From DATGIQ01 sp035295665 (GTDB lineage Bacteria; Planctomycetota; Planctomycetia; Gemmatales; Gemmataceae), in the NCBI GenBank assembly GCA_035295665.1, contig DATGIQ010000230.1, forward strand, positions 1-13,245: a stretch of DNA of 13,245 bases, written 5' to 3'. This document shows, piece by piece, positions 5,997 through 12,179 of this stretch (positions are counted from its first letter, which is position 1; every line of letters starts with the position of its first letter). The translations under genes were made by a program, and so were the position numbers. Under the pieces are notes generated by a model. That model saw only the letters and a list, made by a program, of their open reading frames with translations. It searched no databases and was not told where the DNA came from.

Positions 5997-8308
5997 TGAC
6001 AGCGAGCTTCCCAATGAACTCCACGTTTGACGCCTTCCTGCGCTCCTGGCCGTCTGCGCCGTGGGTTCTGTTGGGGCTGTTGCTGGCGGCGGCGGTCTAC
6101 CTGCGCGGCTGGCTCCGGTTGCATGCTCGGGATCCACGGCGTTGGCCGGCAAGCAAGCTCGTGACCTTCCTGCTTGGCTTGGCGGCGCTCTTCGTGGCCC
6201 TGGCATCGCCGCTTGAACCGTTCGCTGCGCTATTGCTGCAAGTTCACATGGCGCAGCACCTGTTGCTGATGATGGTCGCGCCGCCGCTACTCTGGCTGGG
6301 CGCGCCCCTCTTCCCCCTGCTGCGGGGGCTGCCCGGTCCAATCCGCACGGTCTGGGTGGCTCCACTTTTTCGGTCGTCGGTGCTGCGGCGATGCTTTCGG
6401 ACAGTGGCCCACCCCGCTCCCGCCTGGCTGCTCTTCACAGCGACGACCTGGTTCTGGCACTTGCCACCGATCTATGATCTCGCCCTGGGTTTCGACGGCT
6501 GGCACGTTCTCCAGCACGGCTGTTTTCTTGGCGCGGCTCTTGCCTTCTGGTATCCGGTCATTCGACCATTTCCGAGCCGGCCCCAGTGGTCCCCCTGGCT
6601 GCTGGTTCCCTACCTGATCCTAGCCGACGTGCAAAACACGATTCTTTCTGCCGTGTTCACATTCTCCGACCGGCCGCTGTACAGCTACTACGCCGACCGG
6701 CCGCAACTGGGGAGCCTTTCTCCCCTCGAAGATCAGGCGGCTGCGGGCGTGCTGATGTGGGTGCCGGGGTCGATTGCATTCCTCGTGCCGCTGTTCTGGA
6801 TCGGCATTCAGCTCCTGTACGGAGAACGATCTCATCGAAAACCGCACTCGGCAATCCCCTGTCCACCGCATTTCGATGGCCGTATCTCGCTGCCGGTCTT
6901 TTCGGAGCAGCCCGATGTCCTCCGCCTTCCCCTCGTAGGCCGACTTCTACGCTGGCGGTTTGCCCGACTTGCGTTCCAACTTCCCCTGACGGTCATTGCG
7001 ATGCTCATGATCTACGATGGCCTTCGCGGTCCGCAGGTCAGTCCCATGAACCTTGCCGGCGTCCTCCCGTGGATCCATTGGCGCGGTTTCCTCATCCTGT
7101 CCTTGCTTGCGCTGGGCAATGTCTTCTGCCTGGCCTGCCCGTTCCTGGTCCCCCGGACCTTGGCGCGGCGCTGGCTCCCGCAGGGTCGAAGTTGGCCACG
7201 CTGGTTGCGGAGTAAATGGTTGGCGGTCCTCTTGCTGGCAGGATTTGTGTGGGCCTATGAGGCGCTGTCCCTGTGGGATAGCCCCTGGTGGACGGCGTGG
7301 ATTGCCCTCGGCTACTTCGTGGCGGTCTTCGTCATCGATGGGTTCTTCCGCGGGGCCGCGTTTTGCAAATATCTCTGTCCGATCGGTCAATTTAATTTTG
7401 TGCAGTCCCTGATGTCACCGCTCGAAGTCGCCGTTCGTGATCCGAGAATCTGTACGGCATGCCGGACCAAGGATTGCATCCGCGGGCGGGATGGCGTTCC
7501 CGGATGTGAGCTGAACCTGTTCCCGCCCCGAAAAGCGAGCAACATGGATTGCACCTTCTGCCTCGATTGCATCCATGCCTGCCCGCATGACAACCTCGGT
7601 ATCCAAACCAAAGCGCCGGGAAGGGAGCTCTGGCATGATTCCTTGCGCTCGGGGATTGGCCGATTCAGTAAACGCCCCGACTTGGCGGCTCTGATCGTGG
7701 TGCTGGTTTTCGGCGCGTTCACCAATGCCGCGGGCATGGTCGCTCCGGTTGGGGAATGGCAACATGAACTAGCATCTCTGCTGCACCTAGGGTCGCCGGC
7801 CTTGGTGACCAGTGCGTTTTATGGGGTCGGTTTGGTGGTGTTGCCGACACTCCTGGTCGGTACCGCGGCGGTGCTGAGCCGATGGCTGGGGCAATCCGTG
7901 GAGTCCGCGCGGGGATTGGCCACCCGGTTTGCGTATGCCCTGGTTCCCATCGGATTCGGTATGTGGCTGGCCCACTACAGTTTTCACTTGCTGGGAAGTT
8001 TCGAGTCGGCGATTCCCGCCGTGCAGCGTTTTGCCGGCGACCTCGGCCTGGCCACCGTTGGCGACCCGGAGTGGAGATGTGCGTGCAGCCGGCCGATTGG
8101 AGACTGGCTGACGCACCTGGAGATGCTTGCCCTCGACCTGGGACTGCTGTTTTCGCTCTACGCCGGCTACCAGATCGCCCGCAGGGAATCGGAGCAGATT
8201 GCACACGCCCTGAAGGGGTTCGCGCCGTGGGCGCTGTTGATCGTGCTGCTATTCGCGGCCGGGGTTTGGATTGTTCTGCAACCCATGCAGATGCGCGGGA
8301 CTTTTTGA
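5996..8308 (+). CDS. CtaG-type oxidase assembly protein fused to a CcoG/NapH-like polyferredoxin
   Basis: A 770-residue membrane protein with two recognisable parts. Residues about 15-280 match the caa3_CtaG family of cytochrome oxidase copper-assembly proteins: a multi-helix region with HMAQHLL (H84, H88), FWHLPPIYDLAL and VQNTILSA. Residues about 320-560 resemble membrane polyferredoxins (NapH, NosR, CcoG): intramembrane pairs C378/C381 (CLACP) and C457/C461 (CKYLCP), then two [4Fe-4S] sites, C486/C489/C494/C504 and C519/C522/C525/C529. Residues 560-770 add about five helices with HYSFH (660-664), a CAC pair (C695, C697) and an MQM near the end. CcoG is reported as a Cu(II) reductase, so the fusion may reduce copper and deliver it to CuB; that is inference. 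The ATG overlaps the cytochrome b stop by one base, with no clear ribosome binding site, suggesting coupled translation. A second ATG lies at 6014. The reading frame extends upstream, but that part overlaps cytochrome b and is not real. Confidence 0.9.
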   Translation: MTASFPMNSTFDAFLRSWPSAPWVLLGLLLAAAVYLRGWLRLHARDPRRWPASKLVTFLLGLAALFVALASPLEPFAALLLQVHMAQHLLLMMVAPPLLWLGAPLFPLLRGLPGPIRTVWVAPLFRSSVLRRCFRTVAHPAPAWLLFTATTWFWHLPPIYDLALGFDGWHVLQHGCFLGAALAFWYPVIRPFPSRPQWSPWLLVPYLILADVQNTILSAVFTFSDRPLYSYYADRPQLGSLSPLEDQAAAGVLMWVPGSIAFLVPLFWIGIQLLYGERSHRKPHSAIPCPPHFDGRISLPVFSEQPDVLRLPLVGRLLRWRFARLAFQLPLTVIAMLMIYDGLRGPQVSPMNLAGVLPWIHWRGFLILSLLALGNVFCLACPFLVPRTLARRWLPQGRSWPRWLRSKWLAVLLLAGFVWAYEALSLWDSPWWTAWIALGYFVAVFVIDGFFRGAAFCKYLCPIGQFNFVQSLMSPLEVAVRDPRICTACRTKDCIRGRDGVPGCELNLFPPRKASNMDCTFCLDCIHACPHDNLGIQTKAPGRELWHDSLRSGIGRFSKRPDLAALIVVLVFGAFTNAAGMVAPVGEWQHELASLLHLGSPALVTSAFYGVGLVVLPTLLVGTAAVLSRWLGQSVESARGLATRFAYALVPIGFGMWLAHYSFHLLGSFESAIPAVQRFAGDLGLATVGDPEWRCACSRPIGDWLTHLEMLALDLGLLFSLYAGYQIARRESEQIAHALKGFAPWALLIVLLFAAGVWIVLQPMQMRGTF

Positions 8309-8323
8309 GGAATAAATCCAACG

Positions 8324-8875
8324 ATGCGCTCGATGATCTGGTTCCTTCTTGTTTCATCCTTCATCCTTCATCCCTCATCCGTTGTGCGCGCGGACGGAGG
8401 CACCCTGCGCCTGTCAAGAAGGCAGGGCGGCTATTGGATCACCATCTTCACCGCGCCCATGCCGTTGCGGGCGGGCCCCGTGGATGTGAGCGTGCTGGTC
8501 CAGGACGGCCAGACCCGGGAACCCCTGCCGCAGGCGCAGGTGACCGTACGCATGACCCAACCTGGTCAGCAAGCATTGGCGTGTCCGGCCACCACCGAGG
8601 CGGCAACCAACAAGCTGCTTCGGGCCGCCCCGTTCGAGCTCCCCGCTCCTGGTCGCTGGGAGCTGGAGGTTCAGGTGGAAGGAGTGCACGGATCGGCTGT
8701 GATGGGCTGTCAGCTGGAAGCCGCCCACGCCTTGCCGCGCTGGATGCAGATATGGCCGTGGATCGGTTGGCCCGCGCTGGTCGTCGCGCTCTTTAGCGTT
8801 CATCAGGTGTTGGCACGGCGGAGGCCTTTGGTTTCGCCGGTGATCAACCGAGCCGAACGGTTGCGCGTGAAGTAG
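8324..8875 (+). CDS. FixH/YtkA-like membrane-anchored protein
   Basis: A 183-residue protein with a signal-like N-terminus (about 1-23, possible cleavage after VRA), an extracytoplasmic beta domain (about 25-135) and a C-terminal membrane helix (about 141-164) with a basic tail. The sequences VDVSVLVQDGQTREPLPQA and PAPGRWELEVQV look like the FixH/YtkA immunoglobulin-like fold. FixH/CcoH helps assemble cbb3 oxidase, so a role in aa3 assembly beside the CtaG-polyferredoxin fusion is plausible but inferred. Cysteines C87 and C129 could form a disulfide or bind metal. The gene begins 15 bases after the fusion; TGAGGA at 8306-8311 is rather distant from the ATG. An alternative ATG is at 8333. Part of the signal sequence is encoded by a TTCATCC heptamer repeat. 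Its last 73 bases overlap the NADH dehydrogenase gene tail to tail. Confidence 0.8.
   Translation: MRSMIWFLLVSSFILHPSSVVRADGGTLRLSRRQGGYWITIFTAPMPLRAGPVDVSVLVQDGQTREPLPQAQVTVRMTQPGQQALACPATTEAATNKLLRAAPFELPAPGRWELEVQVEGVHGSAVMGCQLEAAHALPRWMQIWPWIGWPALVVALFSVHQVLARRRPLVSPVINRAERLRVK
8353..8380 (+). repeat. Four tandem TTCATCC heptamers (last unit CTCATCC)
   Basis: TTCATCC at 8353, 8360 and 8367, then CTCATCC at 8374, encode part of the signal peptide (SFILHPSS). Because the unit is 7 bases, gain or loss of one unit would shift the frame of the following gene. Every frame of this repeat reads FILHPSS-like residues. I recall similar heptamer strings in planctomycete genomes. Confidence 0.75.
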
Positions 8876-10098
8876 CTCCAGGCCCACTGGATCAGGATCA
8901 AGAAGCGATTGTCGTATTGTTCGATGTAGAGCAAATGGATGAATAGCCAGAGCAGCCAGCCGAGGAAGCCCCACAGACGGAGCCAACCGAGGTCGGCGAC
9001 GGCAGCGTTGTGGCCAACCGTTGCCATATTGCCGCGATCCTTGTATTCGAAGGGAGGCAACGTCTGGCCACGCAGCCGCGCCCGGATCAACCGCGCCACG
9101 TAAACCCCTTCCTGGATCGCGACCTGGGCGACTCCCGGCAAGAGCTGGCCGGCAGACGGCTCCATGTGTGCCAGGTCGCCCAGGACGAAGATTTCCGGAT
9201 GGCCCTTCAGCGACAGGTCGGGCTGCACCACGACCCGGCCGGCGCGGTCCAGCTCCGCGCCGGCCGCCCTGGCCAACGCTTGCCCCAACGGCGACGCCTG
9301 CACACCGGCCGCCCACAGGATCGTTTTGGCTGCAATCGTTTCCGTTGTGCCATCCGGGTCGCGGAACGTGACAGCATCGGCGCGGACATCGGTGACCATT
9401 GCCCGGGTGCGGACCGTGACGCCCAGCCGGGCCAGCGCCTGCTCTGCCTTGGCAGAAAGCGACACAGGGAACGTCGGCAAGATGTGTTCGGTACCCTCCA
9501 GCAGGACGACCCGGGTTTGGGGCGTGGCAATCTTGCGGAAATCCCGTTTAAGCGTGTTGCGGGCAAGGTCGCCGATGGCGCTAGCCATCTCGACGCCGGT
9601 GGGTCCACCGCCCACGACCACAAACGTCATCCACGGTTTGCGTTTTTCGGCATCGCCTTCGAGCTCCGCCTCCTCGAACGCCGTCAGGATTCGGCGGCGA
9701 ATGGCGGTAGCATCTTCGATCGTTTTCAAGCTTGGGGCAAAAGGCTCCCAATCGTCGTGGCCGAAATACTGATGGCGCACGCCGGCTGCCACCACCAGCG
9801 TGTCGTAAGGAAACGTTCCTTCACGGCACACGACCCGGCGGTTGACGACATCGAAGTCGAGCACTTCTGCAAGCAACACTTGGACATTTCGGTGGCGTTT
9901 GAGGACGGAGCGGAGCGGGGCGGCGATATTCGCGGGGGACAGAGCGCCCGTCGCCACCTGATACAAGAGCGGTTGAAACAGGTAAAAGTTGCGCCGGTCG
10001 AGCAGGGTCACGTGGACCGGCACCCGTTTCAAGGATTGGGCCACCTTCAGTCCGGCAAAACCGCCGCCGACAATCACGACCTGATGTACTGGTTCCAT
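8803..10098 (-). CDS. ndh: Type II NADH:quinone oxidoreductase (NDH-2)
   Basis: Peripheral membrane flavoprotein that oxidises NADH and reduces quinone without pumping protons. The 431-residue product is normal length. It shows an N-terminal FAD-binding motif VVIVGGGFAG (7-16), a second nucleotide-binding motif VVVGGGPTG (160-168) with E201 at the end of the following strand (favouring NADH over NADPH), the FAD motif IFVLGDLA (303-310) and the NDH-2 quinone-site signature AQVAIQ (324-329). The C-terminal WGFLGWLLWLFIHLLYI region is the hydrophobic membrane-binding segment typical of the family. The start is the ATG at 10098; no clear ribosome binding site is visible upstream. It converges on the oxidase operon and shares 73 bases with its last gene. 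It could supply the quinol used by the bc complex opposite. Confidence 0.94.
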   Translation of the reverse strand: MEPVHQVVIVGGGFAGLKVAQSLKRVPVHVTLLDRRNFYLFQPLLYQVATGALSPANIAAPLRSVLKRHRNVQVLLAEVLDFDVVNRRVVCREGTFPYDTLVVAAGVRHQYFGHDDWEPFAPSLKTIEDATAIRRRILTAFEEAELEGDAEKRKPWMTFVVVGGGPTGVEMASAIGDLARNTLKRDFRKIATPQTRVVLLEGTEHILPTFPVSLSAKAEQALARLGVTVRTRAMVTDVRADAVTFRDPDGTTETIAAKTILWAAGVQASPLGQALARAAGAELDRAGRVVVQPDLSLKGHPEIFVLGDLAHMEPSAGQLLPGVAQVAIQEGVYVARLIRARLRGQTLPPFEYKDRGNMATVGHNAAVADLGWLRLWGFLGWLLWLFIHLLYIEQYDNRFLILIQWAWSYFTRNRSARLITGETKGLRRANT

Positions 10099-10156
10099 CC
10101 GGATGATTTTATTCGACCCGAAATTCCCGGCTCCGCTTATGCCACATCCACGCGAT

Positions 10157-10180
10157 CCCTGGCGCTAACAACCGCCAGGG
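10157..10180. repeat. Intergenic hairpin, 8-bp perfect stem
   Basis: CCCTGGCG (10157-10164) and CGCCAGGG (10173-10180) are perfect reverse complements around the loop CTAACAAC. It lies between the start of ndh and the stop of the FG-GAP fragment. There is no U-run on either strand, so a rho-independent terminator is not supported. It resembles GC-rich hairpins with GCTAAC loops that I recall between planctomycete genes. Confidence 0.6.
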
Positions 10181-10193
10181 GAAGCGGCCCGCA

Positions 10194-10577
10194 TCATCTG
10201 CCCCAGTCCGCCGCATTGAGCAGCACGGTCACACCGTTTCCAGTGGCTACCGCCAAATCAGGGAAGCCGTCGCCATTGAAATCTCCCACCGCCACGGAGT
10301 TGGGATAGCCCATGCCGGCGGTGTAATCCTGGAGGCTGCTAAACGTGCCATCGCCCTTGCTCAGCAGAACAAGTGTGTCTCGTGGAGAATATGCCGCCGC
10401 ACGGTTTATTGTGCCAGCGGCCACGGCTATGTCGGGAATGCCATCGTGATTGAAGTCCGCCAACGCCACCATGGTGACTGGGGGATTCACCGGGTATCGG
10501 AGGAAGTGCTGAAAAGTGCCGTCGCCGTTGCCGAGTAGGACGTGCACACCATTCTCTGCGCCAACCTTTCCCGCCAT
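10194..10577 (-). pseudogene. FG-GAP/VCBS beta-propeller fragment
   Basis: A 127-residue reading frame (ATG at 10577; a TTG at 10595 would add six residues). It contains FG-GAP-type repeats with calcium-binding loops DFNHDGIPD (41-49) and DFNGDGFPD (99-107), plus the blade sequences VLLGNGDGTFQ and VLLSKGDGTFS. These units normally occur many times in large secreted or surface-bound propellers. Here there are only about two, with no signal peptide, and the end VLLNAADWGR looks like a genuine C-terminus. I therefore read it as the 3' remnant of a longer gene that lost its 5' part. The upstream in-frame stop (TGA at 10611-10613) shows no continuation. A short functional cytoplasmic protein is possible but unlikely. 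Confidence 0.6.
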
Positions 10578-10731
10578 ACTCACCACCTGCTTCAAAATTC
10601 TACTATTACCTCAAGCCGCCCCGAGCGGGGTGCGTGGCGGGGGCAGTCGGACGAATGGGTTCGGAGATAAAGCCGACGAATCGTCCAGCGGCTGGCACGA
10701 GGTCAAAAGATAGTGCAAGTTTCTACAAGGA

Positions 10732-10751
10732 CCCTCCAGAAGTGGAGAGGG
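10732..10751 (+). repeat. Imperfect hairpin upstream of the His-cluster protein
   Basis: CCCTCCA (10732-10738) can pair with TGGAG and GGG (10743-10747, 10749-10751) around the loop GAAG with one bulged A. The 3' arm is a purine run, GGAGAGGGG (10744-10752), that resembles a ribosome binding site but is 15 bases from the TTG at 10768. Any role is uncertain. Confidence 0.3.
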
Positions 10752-10767
10752 GTACCGACTCGCACCA

Positions 10768-11298
10768 TTGTCGCATTCCAGAAGGATAGTCACCATGACG
10801 GGAGCAGCCGGACTGGCCAGCGTGGCTGGTCTCTCATTCGCACAGCCGACCCAGTTTCTCGGGGCCAAGAAGGCCTCCCAAGGTCTGGCCGGTGGAGAAG
10901 ATGGCAGCGGACGTGGTTCCAGTTCCGCCAGTATCTCGGGGGTCGGACAGTTGTTGGGCAGCCTACAGCAATTGCAGGCCCAGAATCCCAGCCAGTTCCA
11001 GCAGGTCGTAGCCCAAATCGCCAACCAGCTTCAAACGGCAGCGCAGCAGCAGGGACAGACCCGTGAGGGCCAATTCCTGTCCAACCTGGCCAGCAAATTC
11101 GAGAACGTCGCCAATGGCGGCTCGCTTTCTCAGCTGGAGTCGCACCACCACGGCCATCATGCCCACCAAACATACAACAGCAACGGACAATCCGTGTCCG
11201 CGGCCGCACCGAACAATGCGCAGGCGAGCACCAATGCGGACTTGCAAAAGCTGTTCGCACAATTTGCTCAGGAAGTGAACCAGGCATTGGTAAGCTAA
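10768..11298 (+). CDS. Gln-rich, His-cluster protein, probably exported; function unknown
   Basis: A 176-residue protein if it starts at TTG 10768, or 167 from ATG 10795. The ATG has AAGGA (10782-10786) eight bases upstream. The TTG form instead gives a convincing export signal: SRR near the N-terminus, a hydrophobic stretch and a cut after SFA (before QPTQF). I keep the longer form for that reason, but the choice is open. From the ATG, residues 27-47 are Gly/Ser-rich. Residues about 50-115 are Gln- and Ala-rich and probably helical (SLQQLQAQNPSQFQQVVAQI, then FLSNLASKFENV). The cluster HHHGHHAH (117-124) could bind metal. A polar linker then leads to a last helix (150-166). I recall similar Gln-rich helical proteins with His runs in several phyla, none with a known function. 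It is divergent from the FG-GAP fragment. Confidence 0.7.
   Translation: MSHSRRIVTMTGAAGLASVAGLSFAQPTQFLGAKKASQGLAGGEDGSGRGSSSASISGVGQLLGSLQQLQAQNPSQFQQVVAQIANQLQTAAQQQGQTREGQFLSNLASKFENVANGGSLSQLESHHHGHHAHQTYNSNGQSVSAAAPNNAQASTNADLQKLFAQFAQEVNQALVS
10782..10786 (+). promoter_or_regulatory. Candidate ribosome binding site favouring ATG 10795
   Basis: AAGGA lies eight bases before ATG 10795, a normal spacing. It favours the shorter form of the His-cluster protein, in conflict with the signal peptide, which needs the TTG at 10768. Confidence 0.5.
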
Positions 11299-11369
11299 AT
11301 GACGCCGCAGAATCACGCACGCGGCGGGCACTGCCAAGAAAGCTGGCGCAAGACGCTTGGCCTATCGAG

Positions 11370-12179
11370 TCACAAGCCCGCGTACCAGTCGTAGCCCCTG
11401 TTGACCCAGTAGTCGGCCGGCTGCTCATCCTGGAAACGGATCAGACCGACGCGCTTGAGGCTCTTGTAACCGTACTTCACCGCCAAGTAGAGCCGGAGCG
11501 GGGCCCCGTGTTCGCGGCTGAGGGGCTGCCCGTTCATCACATCGCACAGCAATGTTTGCGGGTGCAGGGCGCTGGCCATATCCAGGCCGACGAAATAGTC
11601 CTCATCCGGCGTCGCCAGGTAAACGTAGCGGTAGAGATCTTCCGGATTCTGCTCGGGATCCGGGGCGCGGCCGCTACGGGTCGCCAGTCCAAAACGCAGG
11701 ACGAAATCGAGAAACCGCGTGCCCCCAAAGTGCATCACTTCGCTCCAACCCTCGACGCACTTCAATTCCGTCACCAGATCGACACGTGGCAATTGCTGAA
11801 GATCCCGTAAGCGAATCGTCCGTGCTGGGCCGCGGCCCTCCTGGTGAACGAGCAGTTCCCAGCCGGCAGGATCGACTGCGCCGAACAGGCCGATCTGGCC
11901 ATTGGTCCGCCCGGTACCCTTCACGCGCTCGGCGGAAAAGGTCGGTGCCAGATGGTGCGGCGCCCCCAGGGTTTCGGCCAATCCCTGGTTGAAGCGGAGG
12001 ACACGGCGGAGCGGCCAAGGTACACCTCGCTCCGAAGCCGCCGTCGTCAGCCAGCGCCAGGCACCGAAACCGGCCAGCGCGACTCCGGCGCCGACGACGA
12101 AACTGCGGCGTGTGAGGCGCTGCATTTGCTGCTCCGCCAGAGTACCCGTAAGCGGGGGCGGTTCCTTGGGATCAGGCAT
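11370..12179 (-). CDS. Tat-exported sulfite-oxidase-fold molybdopterin oxidoreductase
   Basis: A periplasmic molybdoenzyme of the sulfite oxidase/MsrP fold (269 residues). The N-terminus has a twin-arginine signal (TRRSFVVGAG, 23-32) followed by a hydrophobic stretch to about 42. The probable molybdenum ligand is C141 in ELKCVEGWSEV. The C-terminal half carries EHGAPLRLYLAVKYGYKS (223-240), a strongly conserved cofactor-binding motif. There is no haem or dimerisation domain, so it needs an electron partner. The upstream gene encodes a b-type cytochrome and overlaps it by 8 bases (ATGCCTGA). AAGGAG (12187-12192, complement) lies seven bases before the ATG. The substrate cannot be told from sequence; sulfite oxidation and reduction of S- or N-oxides are both possible. 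It ends 71 bases from the convergent His-cluster gene. Confidence 0.9.
   Translation of the reverse strand: MPDPKEPPPLTGTLAEQQMQRLTRRSFVVGAGVALAGFGAWRWLTTAASERGVPWPLRRVLRFNQGLAETLGAPHHLAPTFSAERVKGTGRTNGQIGLFGAVDPAGWELLVHQEGRGPARTIRLRDLQQLPRVDLVTELKCVEGWSEVMHFGGTRFLDFVLRFGLATRSGRAPDPEQNPEDLYRYVYLATPDEDYFVGLDMASALHPQTLLCDVMNGQPLSREHGAPLRLYLAVKYGYKSLKRVGLIRFQDEQPADYWVNRGYDWYAGL

Noticed and set aside
5589..6365. Minus-strand frame of 258 codons
   Set aside because: Antisense to the cytochrome c domain of cytochrome b and the start of CtaG; low-complexity Arg/Ala/Pro composition.
7882..8796. Plus-strand frame of 304 codons across the fusion and FixH-like genes
   Set aside because: It begins inside the fusion and overlaps the FixH-like gene in another frame. 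The FILHPSS match arises only because the heptamer reads alike in all frames.
9010..10308. Long plus-strand reading frame of 432 codons
   Set aside because: It lies antisense across most of ndh, which has clear family motifs. Its translation is rich in Arg, His, Gln and Asp without domains, as expected of a GC-rich shadow frame.
11303..11361. Two weak hairpins (11303-11308/11321-11326 and 11333-11338/11356-11361) as a bidirectional terminator between convergent genes
   Set aside because: Stems are only 6 bp with 12- and 17-base loops and no U-run. The position is suggestive but the evidence is too thin.
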